Source: Hypholoma sublateritium FD-334 SS-4 | Lineage: Eukaryota; Basidiomycota; Agaricomycetes; Agaricales; Strophariaceae | Reading direction: 5' to 3' | Assembly (NCBI GenBank): GCA_000827495.1 | Contig: KN817520.1 | Span: forward strand, 349,149 to 413,148 | DNA length: 64,000 nucleotides | In this document: one piece after another, positions 23,385 through 35,911 of the stretch | Position numbering within the stretch: position 1 is the stretch's first letter | How the letters are laid out: each line of letters starts with the position of its first letter | The notes under the pieces: generated by a model | What the model was told of the DNA's origin: nothing | Database searches by the model: none | The model's input: the letters and a program-made list of their open reading frames with translations, nothing else | Position numbers and translations under genes: made by a program

Positions 23385-25453
23385 ATGCATCTCACTTTTA
23401 CAGGACTTTACTCTCTCGCCGTCCTGTCCACGTTATGGTAGGCTCATCTCATCTATGAGAATTGTGTTACCCTGTTTGATTAATGATTGATCTTAATAGG
23501 AATTCATTTTCTCAAGCCACTCCGGTGAACGGCACTACCGCAACTCCGCCAACAGCAAACCAAACCGCCTCTAATACTTACGATTACATTGTAGTAGGAT
23601 CAGGACCTGGCGGAGGGCCACTTGCGGCTCGTCTCGCTCAGGCTGGATTTTCCGTCCTCCTCATAGACGCAGGATCTGACCACGGGACCGACCCTGTCGT
23701 AGAGATACCACTCCTTCAGGCTTCTGCATCAGAATATACACCAATCCACTGGCAATTCTTCGTCAACCATTTCTCTGACCCTACCACGGCTCAACAAGAC
23801 CCGAAATTCACCTGGCAGCTTCCCAATGGGACATTTTTTGTCGGTACAACTCCACCAGCCGGGTCGGGAGCCACGCCCCTGGGAATATATTATCCGCGAT
23901 CTGGGACGCTAGGTGGTTGTGCAGAGCATAATGCGTTGGTCGTGACCGTCCCCGCAGATAGCGATTGGGACAATATTGCGACTCTCACAGGCGATTCATC
24001 GTGGTCGTCCTCTAACATGCGCCAATTTTTCGTCAAGCTCGAGAATAATCAGTATCTCCCAAAAGGTACACCGGGTCATGGATTTGACGGATGGCTCGAC
24101 ACGTCGCTCACTGATCTGCGTCTTGTGGCTGGGGACCCAAAGCTTATCAGTCTGGTCCAGGCAGCTGCCACGTCCCTTGGAAAGGGCCTCCTCAGCAGCA
24201 TTATTTCGACGGTTACGGGTTTAGCACAAGCATTTTCCGCAGATTTGAATAGCCTATCTCCTCCGCCAGACACCACGACCGGAATATTCCAGGTTCCTCT
24301 ATCAGTTACAGAGAGTACACGGGCACGTTCCAGTCCGAGGAAGCTTATTCTCGACACGATCCAGAACAAAAAATACAACCTCACTTTGCAGCTCAACACG
24401 CTCGTCACCCGCGTACTCTTCGACACCTCTTCCAGCACCCCTAAAGCGATCGGAGTCGATTTCCTCAGTGGCAATCACCTCTACCGTGCTGATCCCAGCT
24501 CCGGAAATGCGACATCAACCGGCTCCGGATCATTTTTCGCTAGCCGTGAAGTTATTGTATCCGGCGGTACCTTTAACACTCCGCAGATCTTGAAGCTCTC
24601 CGGTATCGGGCCGAGTGCCGAATTAAGCGCCCTTAACATCCCGGTTGTGCTTGACTCGCCCGCCGTCGGCACAAACATGCAAGACCGCTACGAGGTCACC
24701 GTCGTCGCAGAAGCCAACAGCGACTTCAAAGTTTTGGAAGGCTGTACATTCCTTAGCACCCCAAACGATCCTTGCTTTGCCCAATGGCAGAATAACACCA
24801 GCAACCGTGGGATCTATGGCACGAACGGGGTCCCATTCGGCGTCGTTCAGAGGACCAGCGTTGCGGACTCGGATACGGCGGACATAATCCTTGCCGGAAT
24901 TCCAACCAACTTCCACGGATACTTCCCGGGATATTCGGTGGCGGCAGGCGCTGACATTCGGCACTACAGTTGGCTCGTCTTGAAAGCGCACAGCCGCAAC
25001 AATGCTGGCACTGTTACGCTTACATCGACCGACCCACGCGACACACCCCTCATCAACTTCAACAGCTTCACTGACGGTGAAGATCTGGACTTGCAGTCAA
25101 GCTTCGAAGGAGTTCAGGAAGCGCGCAAAATATTCAAGGACATTGTACCTATTGGCGGTAATTTCACAGAAGTCATTCCAGGACCCTCTATTCAAAGCGA
25201 GACAGACGTGAAAAACTGGATTCGCACTAATGCATGGGGTCATCATGCAAGTTGCTCAGTGCCCATTGGCCCCACCAGCGATACGAAGTTGTCTGTTTTG
25301 GATTCTCAGTTCAGGGTCAAAGGAGTCACAGGTCTGCGCGTCGTCGATGCTAGTGTCTTCCCCAAGATCCCAGCTTTTTATATTGCAACTGCCGTGTATA
25401 TGGTTTCGGAGAAGGCTGCAGCGGTTATCATCCAAGATGCGAAGAGCGCTTAA
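23385..25453 (+). CDS. Secreted GMC oxidoreductase 4 (668 aa)
   Basis: Exon 1 is 23385-23437 (signal peptide MHLTFTGLYSLAVLSTL plus two bases of Trp). The intron is 23438-23499 (GTAGGC..AATAG) and exon 2 is 23500-25453. A short linker NGTTATPPTANQT leads to YDYIVVGSGPGGG. GTLGGCAEHNALV, the insert region with ARSSPRKLILDT, GTNMQDRYEV, WGHHASCSVPIG and FPKIPAFYIATAVYMVSEKAA are all conserved. The phrase PTNFHGYFPGYS followed by VAAGADIRH is shared with GMC 6 but not with GMC 2, 3 or 5, so 4 and 6 form a subgroup together with GMC 1. Presumed secreted flavin alcohol oxidase or dehydrogenase; the second catalytic position is Tyr. No disruption was seen. Confidence 0.92.
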
Positions 25454-26884
25454 TTTCTTCTTTCGGGTGCGTTCTACCAGCATTAATTAATAATTAGTTA
25501 CACCTAGTACTTGCCCTCTATAATAGTTTCTACTGTGAATTGCCTATTTTTCTTTTTTCTCGTTTTTTTGCGTAGTATAGAACACTTAGCGTCTCAGAGT
25601 GTAGCTTGACTCAGCACTGGCCATCAATCCACAAGAACTATAGTACTAGCAGCATTATGTAGAGTTGAATATTATGTAACGTGCTTGGAAGATCGACACA
25701 GATAAACTTGAATATGTTTGATGCGTACATAGACTACGCATGACTGTAATAGGTTCTGAATACACAGAGCGTCGATCTTCGATGCTAGCTCAGTATTGTC
25801 TTCGAGCCTTCCAAGCCTTCAGGGATCCGATATTCCCACGCCAATCTTTGAGTCACATCACAAATTGCGCTATTCACAGTCCACGTTTCAAGTTCAACTG
25901 CAACATTGTCAATTGACTCTCAACTGCCGCAGCGTTTCTATACGTCTCTATGCTTCTTGCGATGACATCTCCACCTATCCTTCAGCATGCTGCATCATAG
26001 TCCGTTGATCAATCGAACAAGCTCGTATGGTCAGCTCGGTGTTCACTGATACAAGACTTGTCGTCATCGCAATCCTTCTAATAACATCAAGAAGCACCTA
26101 CTCAACGTATGTACTCGATATACTATCCATAGCGATCCCGGACCTGTCCATGTGGCAACTTGGAGGTAGAGGAACCTAGCTCAGAGACACAGTAACCGGA
26201 CACTGCACCGACCCTCCCTTCAAGTTTGTGCTCTTTTCATTCGACGATATCAAACCCTCGATACCCTAACCAGTGCCATGCGCTGTTCAATGACCAAGTA
26301 GACATTTTAGCGGTTACGGGCCATCTTCGAGTCTTTCCAATTCTACCACTGGGTTTATTGTATAATTTGTTCAGATATGATGAATGTAAACTAAATCGCC
26401 ACTAATCATTTGCTATTATGGTCAAAAATCGGGTACATAAACATTTCGTCACGATTGATTTTGTTCAATGCATAATCGCTGAGTTTTTTTTCTGACATCC
26501 TTCTAGTTCTAGAAACCACACACATATCTAGACTCATTCTGATTTACGAAGGGCGGCTAAGAAGGGTCATATATGTGCTCGAAGTGGTCAACTTGACAAC
26601 TGTAATACTTGTGGGCGGCCGTTGACTACCTTATGCGGATCAAATGGTACACTAAAGCACTCGTTTCAAGTAAGTATGTCCATCTCTGTGGAGCGTTAAT
26701 TTATGTGGTTCCTCGTTCAAAATCACGTAAGCGGATACTTGCATCACTACTTTACCTCTACTTGGCATCTTTCTATGCGCCTGTAAATCCCACAACGTTG
26801 TAGATCGAATAGCTGAGTCGAGCTCACCACAAGCCTTGTTAACGACATCATAAAATAGACCAGTTGAGGCATGAATATCATCTA
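25454..26884. other. Intergenic region
   Basis: It lies between GMC 4 and the inverted-repeat element. It is AT-rich, and no gene was recognised. Confidence 0.5.
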
Positions 26885-27718
26885 CAGTCGAAACCCTCAT
26901 AACCCATGCCTGTGATAACCCATAACCTCCAATAACCCATAAAAAAATCCATCGACCAAGTTGGTTTGCGGGGAATTGCAACCTATAACCCATAGGTCCG
27001 CAATAACCCATAACCCATGGCCATCGGCAGGGAAAACCCATAGCTTTTAGACACTAAATTAGGGTTAAGATAACGAATCCATTATCTGATTACCTCTCTG
27101 CNGGTTGCTACCTACACTGATGTGCCACAAATCCGGGCTTATTGCGAAAGTTGAAACATCCATAAAAATTATTTGTCATATTCTACCCTAATTCTAAAAT
27201 ACTGAAAGCACCTCTGACTTGTCAATGGCTCGAAAACCACTTGAAATCCTCAAAGCAGGCCTTGCTAAATTTAAGGAGAAGATTAAACTTCGGAAGGAGA
27301 GCCCGGTGACGACGTTGATGAGGTTGTCTGCCTCGAAACCCGTCCATCGCGGCGCGACGTTCTGAAGGCTGTCTCGACAATTGGTAAATACATTGATGAC
27401 TTGGACGACCCAATGGCACGCAAGATCGAAGGGTTGTTGGGCACTTTCAACAGAAAATTGCGCCTTGATGAGACCAAGAATATGAAAGAAACAGCAATAA
27501 TGGATTTTTTTCAGAAGCAGTAGACATCACCATTGGATTCCACTTTTATTACAATGTTTATAGCTCAAAATTCATCAGATAATTTTTTTTTCTATTTTTT
27601 CTGATTTTTCCCGATTTTTTCGAATCTATTTTTACCCTACCTCACCTAACCCATATCCCCTCATAACCCATACCCTGGACCATGGACCGATAGGTATGGG
27701 TTATGAGGGTTTCGACTG
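26885..27718. mobile_element. TA-flanked 834-bp DNA transposon relic (Tc1/mariner or pogo-like)
   Basis: Perfect 23-bp terminal inverted repeats begin CAGTCGAAACCC at 26885 and end with the complement at 27718. TA dinucleotides flank both ends (26883-26884 and 27719-27720), consistent with a TA target duplication. About ten copies of AACCCAT lie just inside the ends, seven at the left and three at the right (one inverted), looking like transposase-binding subterminal repeats. The interior holds a small decayed ORF (see next entry) and an N at 27102. TA target and CAG-type ends fit Tc1/mariner-pogo elements; no DDE transposase domain is present, so it is non-autonomous. Confidence 0.75.
27224..27523 (+). 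pseudogene. Frameshifted small ORF inside the transposon relic
   Basis: The reading frame starts MARKPLEILKAGLAKF at about 27224 and stops at about 27363-27365. A +2 frame continues over GDDVDEVVCLETRPSRRDVL to the stop near 27523, ending with KETAIMDFFQKQ. Joining needs a one-step frame change near 27300, so the gene is interrupted or uses an unseen splice. The terminal ETAIMDFF resembles a PCNA-interaction (PIP) box, a feature described for pogo-type transposases. No full transposase is present. Confidence 0.45.
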
Positions 27719-28769
27719 TATATACATAATCAGAGATTATTTGCGACGTCGTCAAGTGGGTCTGATTATTTTTAGGGCGCATATTATAATAGTGAAGCCT
27801 CAGGCACATTATAATATACGGGCCTTGACTATTAAACCGATAGACACAGTAAGAAGGCACAACTCCCAGATAAATTATACAAGTATCTCAACGTACTGAG
27901 CGCGCTTCAGGCCCCTCAGTATGATGATCAAACACACGCGTGCCACCTGCGGTGATGCGTTCTGCGATTTGCCTGTGATGTTATCGTATCATTCATGTTA
28001 TCAATGAACCCTAGTTCGATGGGGTCAACATTAGCATCACTTAACCTGGAACCGCGCGGAACGCAGGACGAGAGGACGACGCATGACACCCCCGTAGGCT
28101 GTGATGGGTACTCGGATGGTGCAGCGGCGCTGCACATTGCGTGAGCTCAGCGGATCAGGCTAAATTTAGATATATCTTGGCGTAACAATTTGGGACTTGC
28201 TTTGTCTATTTTGAGACTTGTGAAGCTTAAGCTTGACCGGTTGACCAGTGGTTCAGCTGTTAATAAGGCTTCGAAATACGTATTTTTATTCCCCAAGGCG
28301 CACACTTTATCATGCATGCTCTATTTTTTTTCTCCATAATTTGCCTACAAGTAGAGTGTAACATCTTTGTCGACCCTACCCGGGGTTCCGGCAGGCATTC
28401 AAGTCTATAGCAAATTGATAGCAAATTGATCGATTGTCGATCTATATCTGCCATGAAGACTGTGACCCTGCGAATCCGACATTTCGGAGGAATGGACAAT
28501 GCTATTCACTGCTCGGCTGTTCGCCATTCACGCAAAAGACCCATATCGACCCGCGACCCCCGCGACCCCCTGGTTGCGGTTACAACCCCTTGCGGTCGAC
28601 AGGACCCAAAGCATCCGAGGAGATCTGCTCAAACTTGCAGGGCAGGGCGCATGAGAGCGCATGAGTCTGAGCTACGCGATTATGTGTTCATGAAACTTCG
28701 TCTTGGCCATAGTGAAGGCCTGAAACCTGGAATTTGTCGAAGGCTGAGCGCTTGAGCGCTGAGCATTTG
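27719..28769. other. Intergenic region upstream of GMC 5
   Basis: It contains an AGCAAATTGAT direct repeat near 28407-28430 and a short GCTGAGCGCT / GAGCGCTGAGC imperfect inverted repeat at about 28743-28764. No gene is supported. Confidence 0.45.
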
Positions 28770-28776
28770 TATTTAA
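28770..28776 (+). promoter_or_regulatory. TATA-like box of GMC gene 5
   Basis: TATTTAA lies 92-98 nt before the ATG at 28868, matching GMC 2 and 3. A TATATATA run near 28839 is an alternative. Confidence 0.45.
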
Positions 28777-28867
28777 TACAGCAGTGATGGTATGTTGCTT
28801 GCACCGTCTTCCCTCGTTCTACAGCATCGACTCCTTCTTTATATATACTCTAAAAGATTGACTTAAT

Positions 28868-30948
28868 ATGCGGCTCCAAGCAAACTTTTTCACTATTGCT
28901 ATTCTATCGTCCATTTGGTCAGTACCAATCGGTCGTGATATAGTTCCATGTATGCTAAATGTTGCATTTCCAGGCCATATCTATTAGCGGGCGCCGCCGC
29001 TGTGTCACCCGACAGCACCGCCGCCAGCTCATCCAGCACAGTCTCGAACAGCACCGTCACCGCTGCTCAAGCGAACGCATCCAATACTTATGACTACATC
29101 GTCGTTGGATCAGGGCCGGGCGGCGGGCCTCTGGCTGCCCGACTGGCACAGGCAGGATACTCTGTTCTCCTCCTCGATGCCGGTGACGATCGTGGAACCG
29201 ACGCCATCATCGAGATCCCACTTTTCCAAACATTTGCCTCTGAATACACCCCTATCACTTGGCAATACTTTGTGAACCACTACTCCGACCCCACTGTTGC
29301 TCAGAAGGACCCGAAGTTTACCTGGAAGAAGCCCGATGGAACCTTCTGGGTCGGTCCCAATCCCCCCTCCGGAAGCACGCCTTTGGGAATTTATTATCCT
29401 CGGGCGTCGACACTTGGCGGGTGCGCTGAGCACAACGCTCTGGTTGCGCTTTATCCTTCGGAGGACGACTGGAACAATATTGCCACCATCACGGGGGACA
29501 GCTCCTGGGCCGCGTCAAATATGCGCCAGTACTGGCAGAGGCTCGAGAACAACCAATACCTCAACCCTGGCACCGCCGCCGCCGTTGGCCACGGGTTCGG
29601 TGGATGGCTTGACACCACCCTCACCGATCTTGGCCTCATTCTCCAGGACCAACGGTGGCTCAGCTTACTTGCGGGCGCGGCTTCTGCTATGGGCGAAAAA
29701 GTGACCGACAAGCTATTGGCTACTGTCAGCGGATTATCGACCATGATGATCACTGATGCCAACAACAATTCGCCCAGCCGCGACACTACATCGGGACTCT
29801 ACCAACTTCCTCTTTCTGTAACCAACACCACGCGCGCGCGCTCCAGCCAGCGTAGTATGATCCTCAGCACTGCCAGCAACCGGAATTTCAAGCTCAAAGT
29901 ACAACTCAGTACCCTCGTCAGCAATGTCATATTCGACCGTTCCTCCAAAACTCCTCGTGCCATCGGTGTCCAATATCTGCAAGGTAGCCAACTGTACCGC
30001 GCTGCGCCGGGATCTGCGAGTGCGACGTCGACCGGCAGCGGATACGCCTTTGCCCGACGCGAAGTTATCCTGTCTGCGGGAACGTTTAACACGCCTCAGC
30101 TGCTGAAGCTATCCGGAATCGGCCCCAAAGCCGAGTTGAGCGCCCTGAAAATTCCCGTCGTCCTCGATGCACCCGGAGTCGGCACCAACATGCAAGACAG
30201 ATATGAAGTCACGGTCGCCGGAACCCTTCCCACCACCTTCCCCATCTACAACGGCTGCACATTCCTCCAGACCGCCGACGACCCCTGCTACGCCCAATGG
30301 ATGAACAACAAGACCAACCACGGCATCTACGGGACCAACGGCGTCGCTTTCGGCGCGTTCTTCAACAGCAGCACATCGGCGGAATCTGACATCTTTGTCG
30401 GAGGGCTTCCCGCGAACTTCCACGGCTACTTCCCCGGTTACTCGACCGCCGCCGACCTCCACACATGGTCGTACCTCGTCCTGAAGGCGCACAGTCACAA
30501 CAACGCCGGCACCGTCACCCTCAGCTCGACCGACCCGCGCGATATGCCCACGATCAACTTCAACAGCTTCGCCGTCGACGGGGACCTCGACGTCCAGGCC
30601 GTCTACGAGGGCGTCCAGCTCGCGCGCGCCATGTTCAAGGGCACCATCATCCCGGACGGTCCGTTCGTCGAGACGAACCCGGGCCCCAGCGTGCAGAGCG
30701 AGGCGGACATCAAGAGCTGGATCAGGACGAACGCGTGGGGTCACCATGCAAGCTGTTCGGTGCCGATCGGCGCTACCAACGACCCCAAGGCGGTCCTCGA
30801 CTCGAAGTTCAGGGTCAAGGGTGTGAGCGGCCTGCGCGTCGTCGACGCGAGCGTGTTCCCCAAGATCCCCGACTTCTACATCGCCGGCGCGATCTACACC
30901 ATCTCTGAGAAAGCCGCCGCCGTCATCATCCAGGACGCTCGCAATTGA
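28868..30948 (+). CDS. Secreted GMC oxidoreductase 5 (674 aa)
   Basis: Exon 1 is 28868-28917 (signal peptide MRLQANFFTIAILSSI plus two bases of Trp). The intron is 28918-28973 (GTCAGT..TCCAG) and exon 2 is 28974-30948. The mature N-terminus has an Ala/Ser/Thr-rich linker. YDYIVVGSGPGGG, GGCAEHNALVALYPSED, NTTRARSSQ, GTNMQDRYEV, WGHHASCSVPIG and FPKIPDFYIAGAIY are present. One HSHNNAGT segment has His where the paralogues have Arg (HSRNNAGT). The 3' 850 bp are strikingly GC-rich with C or G at almost every third position, unlike the 5' half and the other copies. Predicted secreted FAD alcohol oxidase or dehydrogenase of the same group as GMC 2 and 3; substrate unknown. Confidence 0.92.
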
Positions 30949-33499
30949 TTTGAATTGACGCTCCTACACTCTGCATAATGTTTGTTATTCCATCTTTATA
31001 ACTGCCCTCATTCACGTACACGCCATCTCTTGGACTCTCCAGCATTATTTATTTATTTATTACCTACTTCGGTTGTGGGCGACTTCAACGCCAGGCAATC
31101 TTTATTTACAAATTACCTTTCCTTATTATTTGTACCAATACACTTATCTATTACATTCCTTCACTGATTGAAAACTGAAATATCTATATCTTCTGGATAA
31201 CCATCTGCTTGGTTGCCCATCTCTGCAGCACAGCAACACTTTCTTCATATGCAACACTAGCGGAAAGGATTTGATATGAAGCCTTCGAATGAAAGGCGTT
31301 CTGAAGGCGCCGCCTTTATCTTCATGGTGTGGCGACATAGATGTTAGATTTTTCCTGACTATACTGTAACAACAGTTGCAGTAGCATGTCGTTCAGAAGA
31401 TGCATTGATGAGGACAGCCAACGATGGAGACGCAGATTTAGGAGTATGGATGAACGGTGCCCCCGTTGGCGGTACAAACAACGACGCGCTCCGTTCACTG
31501 TCCCAGCGAAGCTGTGGGTTTGTTAAATCGAGCTCGGTCCGTCTAGAGCGCGTCAATCTTCGTGAGGATATCGCTCGCTAAAGCGATCGTCGCTCCCAAC
31601 ACCGACGTCCAAAGTGGAGTGTCGGTATGGAAAGTGGCACACGTTCTCGCATGTAGCTCGCGGAGATCAGTGGGGAGAACGAAAGCTTTCCGAAACATTG
31701 AAAGACGGCGAAAGGCCACTATGCGGGCCACTCATCGGTCGCCAACTGCTACGGAAGTGTCGACGGATATCGACATGATGCACGACACGATGAAGTCAAG
31801 TTGTACCCCGCAGTCGGGCGGAGAGCGCGTGCAGAGCTCAGAACAGTAATCTCAAGTAGATGTCGTCTGGAGCTGCTGCTTACCACGAGCATCGCCTGGT
31901 CTATGGGTTTCGCGTGAATTCTCCGCCGGAAGTCGAACAAGGAAAGAATGACAAGTAGTGACAGGAGGCGGAATAATAGAGATACCAGAAGGAAGTGGAG
32001 CCAGTCCGAGATATCGCAAGGGAATCAGCATGGCGGAGTCGAGTGATCACGAGGAGAGCGGGAATTGGCCCTGTCAACGTGAAGGGTTACCCACAAAGCT
32101 CGACATTTCGACGATAATCTCCTGCCTATCCATGTCGATCTCTAAGTGGACGCATATAAGCAGCGATGAAGCCGGGACACGCTCAACAGCCGGAAACAGC
32201 ACGCTCAGCGGACTGAAGACTTAAGGGTAACGGTGATAGTGCTTGTCGATCCTCGGCGTTCCATCAGCGGAGTTCCGGGCTGTACCTGCTGATGTAGGTC
32301 AATATATGCGTCCCTACCCTATATCATGAGGGAAACGCGAGTTAGGAGACGCGCGAAAGGGCACGTTGAGCGAGCGCTATACACTGAAGCTTAGAAATGT
32401 GGGTAGCAGATGGTGACATCTGTGAATGCATGAGCAAGGCAGCTGAGATGTGCTAGGGGTGGAGAAATATACCGCATCCAAGCGTCTGTTTAGTCCTTGA
32501 TACACCCTACAAGGGGTGAGGAAAGAGCACTCAGAGAACCTGAGCGAACTGCCTAGCGGTGATACAATTTGACGATTTGATAATCAAGCAAGCGACGCGT
32601 AGCTCAGTTTCAGGCCCACTGAGACTTCAGCACACCGGTAAACGAGCTCGGAGAGACGATAATATGATGGTGGAAATCCATGGCTACGACAAGGGCGAAG
32701 AAGGAGAATTGAGTGGGGGGTTGGGATTGAAAGTGTTCAGAGTCAGGATTCGAAAAAACGCGAACGCAGCTGACGTCAGCTACAGTAAAAGTAAGCAAAT
32801 CACGCGGATAGGACACGCATCACGACGCCGGACGCGTCCGACGCCGACAACTACAACAAGTGAGTCATGTCAATTTGTTAGCGGGAAATCTCCTGAAATA
32901 GCGGGTACGAAGAAATGGTCCGTGCACGAAGAGGCGGTGGTATATAAGGGATTCAGGAAGAACTGAACACCTCATACTTACCTTGATGGCATAGGCCCCT
33001 TCAAGTACCTGGGTCTGTGGGCCGTGGTGGTACTCCATAGCACGGCGACCTTGTCCCCAGAGGCCCACTGCGGCTTGTATGGGCTTAGGCTCATGCATTG
33101 TCTCAATATTTCCCTGTCCCGCTCCGGCCACTCTGGCTGGGCGGGCTTTTTTCTTGACGGTCCGTTGTCCTAACCCTAACCCAATTCAAGTTGTATAACC
33201 CTCATCATAATTACATTATTATCGCTCATATTCTGGGGCATCACGACGTTGCGAATTGATGGAATCAAATGTTCCTTTCCTCTGAATTGACGCCATCGCT
33301 ATGTTGACGGCCACAATGTGTTGGAATCTTAATTGACGGCTTATTTTCTCTAGTGGCCAAACTGTGTGGCCATCCAAAATTTCTCCTTGTTTCTGACACT
33401 TTCAACCTTGATCTCCTCCACCCCGACAATACGCCACCTTCTGCGCGCCCCACAACACCACTACTATTGCTTTGAGTGATACCAAGCTTATTTTCAGAC
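30949..33499. other. Long intergenic region
   Basis: About 2.5 kb has no convincing gene. Open stretches at 31562-31849 and 32559-32966 lack recognisable domains. A short CCTAACCCTAACCC telomere-like string lies near 33170. Confidence 0.45.
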
Positions 33500-34015
33500 A
33501 TGCGAACAGAAACTGTAAACACTGATAAGCTTGTATTCGAATGGGAAGACGACGACGAGGTGGCATCCTCGATGAACCGAACCAAACGCGCTATTATCCT
33601 CGTTGGAAAGCACCACGCGTCGACGGGACGCGTCGTTGCAGGCCATCGGCGTGCTATGAAAGCTCATATAAACTCTCAGGCAGTGCGGAATGCGGGCGTT
33701 GGGAACATCATGCAAAGTATCACCGCTACACCGGCATTGTGCCACTCAAGCTTCGAGGTCTGTATTCTTTTTCTTTCTATCGTCGCGTTATCTTCCCGAT
33801 GCTCATGATCACGACTTTTCTCTTTTCAGGAACTGAGGCTAGAGTGTTACTTACAATCGATGATTGCCAAGGGCGCGCCACCAGCTCCTGTCGATCCTCT
33901 CGAGACCCCCTGGGCAGTGATCCAACCTACCTTCAGGGAATTTCGAAGCGATCACGAACATGACGCACACATCTTTGACAGCCCTATGTCTTCCGACGAA
34001 AACAAGGATTCTTGA
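33500..34015 (+). CDS. Small two-exon orphan protein (147 aa)
   Basis: Exon 1 is 33500-33757 and exon 2 is 33830-34015, joined by an intron with GTCTGT..TTTCAG and a pyrimidine-rich 3' end. The joined frame is 444 nt. The N-terminus is acidic (FEWEDDDEVASS), a basic patch follows (NRTKRAIILVGKHH), and the C-terminus is Asp/Ser-rich (SPMSSDENKDS). No domain was recognised and no membrane segment is visible. Support comes from the in-frame splice and the even composition across the junction, not from homology. It could be a lineage-specific gene; a non-coding alternative is not excluded. Confidence 0.45.
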
Positions 34016-34399
34016 GCCCGGGCGTCCTCAGGTCGGTGTCCAACGTCGAATGCTGACATTTGAGCGCTTGATCTGTTGTTATAATCGCTCCAACATTCAT
34101 GCAATCTATCGACCACCTCTGTTGTTTTCTACGCATATTGTTGTACTCCGTGCATGCCACAATGCTGCCCAAGCGGACAGATCCTGCTGTATGTTTGTAA
34201 TACCACAAAGGAAATCACTGTATGTTGTTCCAACTGTCTGATACCTGTATCCTTCATTATTTTACATCAAATAAATAAATAGCAGGAGCATCTTTACGAA
34301 GAAATCAATAACGAAAGTCCAGTCGCCGCACACGCGAATATAAATAATATCGACCCCCCGAACAATTTCGACACGCGCACCAGATGTCCGAGGACTCAT
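34016..34399. other. Intergenic region
   Basis: It lies between the orphan gene and the first membrane paralogue (both transcribed towards it). No gene was seen. Confidence 0.45.
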
Positions 34400-35195
34400 T
34401 CAATTCCTAATTTGCGCCTCATATACTATTCCAGAAAAGGAGAGCGCGACGCCAGCCATGGCCAGCAAGAGGCACATCTGGTGGAGCAGAGAGATGAGCC
34501 GTACGCACATATGCGACGGCGCGCGCTCCGCTGCGGCAGCGTCGCCGCCGCCGTCGTGCTCTAAGTCGCACCACACATAGACAGTAGTGGAGTCGACAGC
34601 GGGAGTTGCCCCCATATCGGCAGATAGGGGCGTTTCCTCGATGCACGTCTTCTTGTCGTCGTCCTCGGATGTGAGGAGGCACTCTGCCTCCATCGCGACA
34701 CGCATCTCGAACGCGTCTGAGCTCCGTTGCTCGGCCCGTTGAGCGAGCATTGTTTTCTCACGCATAACAATGAGCCCTCCGAGGAAGGAAATTGCACCTA
34801 AATCAATCCGGGTTGGTTCCAGTGGTTCAAGAGTATCGAAGCTAGGGAAAACGAACTTGCGCTCATATACAGGACGAGGCCACATATGAGACCAATGTTG
34901 GCTGGCCTGGTGCCTTCTGCTTGACTATTGTAGTAAGGTGTTCGTGAATTTACAATTCTGAGAAGAGTTGCGTCTATAGTTGCGAATACAGTCGTCTGCG
35001 CAAGCGAGGCATAGTGAGCGTCAAAGACTCTTGAGATAGAAAATTATCCCATACAATAAAACATATGCTGCTCAGGCTGTCGAACCACAGGTCCAGAGCT
35101 CTGAACTCATTACTAGTGCCTGCACGGTCCAGATAATGATGCGAAATTAATTGATCAGCTGAAGCTACCGGAAGCCTGAGACGGCATGCGTACAA
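34400..35195 (-). CDS. Membrane protein family, copy C, divergent (225 aa)
   Basis: Exons on the minus strand: 35195-35055, 34995-34857, 34797-34400, totalling 678 nt in frame. The second exon is 139 nt, exactly as in the two neighbours at 35912 and 37514. Homologous segments are ALDLWFDSLSSICFIV (exon 1 end), TVFATIDATLLRI (exon 2), ANIGLICGLVLYM and AISFLGGLIV (helix 2), and LISLLHQMCLLLAMAGVAL (helix 3). It stops at YEAQIRN, so the fourth helix and the C-terminal tail of the paralogues are missing. The cytosolic loop is longer in acidic residues (SEDDDKK). Function is unknown. Low identity to the other two suggests an older or relaxed copy. Confidence 0.6.
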
Positions 35196-35911
35196 GATCT
35201 ATGTTGCGCCATTTTGGATTATTTACCATATAGATTAAAAATACAAGGTGGATCTGTTGAAAGATTGTTAGTCGACATTATGGCCACAATAAAAGACCTC
35301 AAACCTGGTTTGAAGAGCTTGAAATATTATACAGTAAACTAGGTGATCTTCTTGAGGTACTTGAAGTACGTGCATAACTAGAGGCAGCATCTTCTCCTTC
35401 TTATACTAATTTTGTTGGTGTTGTAGGGCGTATGCTCATGCCTGAGAAAAGGGGTTTATCTGGGAGCTATACCTGTCACATAGCACTGTACTAGCAAATT
35501 CTTTTGGAGTACTGCTCTTGTGCACTGCGTGTCATTCATCTAGCAGATGCTATTTGCTGGCAGGAGTCAATGGTGTACTTGTATGCTATGACATGCTATG
35601 CGTGTAGTTGGCAGTGCTATAATTAGATGCCTTCTTAAAGTTCGAAGTGGCACACCTTTTATCTACCGCAACTGAGATAGCCTTGAGGTCGACCACGGAA
35701 TTACCGATGGATAGCCATCATGTTCGTCATTACCTGATGGACAGATACAAGTAAAAATTTATTTCATTTCGAGAACGACGACTGCATGCCGTTGAGTAAG
35801 TAATATAGCTAGCTAATACATTTAGTGTCTATGGGTACATAATTGACTTGGTAGTATATAGTATATGGTATTGAAATTCAAAAAACTCCTGAAGTTATAG
35901 AAAAGATTAGA
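35196..35911. other. Intergenic region between membrane paralogues C and B
   Basis: AT-rich, about 700 bp. No gene was seen. Confidence 0.45.

Noticed and set aside
30109..30747. 212-residue minus-strand open stretch
   Set aside because: It is the antisense shadow of the GC-rich 3' part of GMC 5, with no domain.
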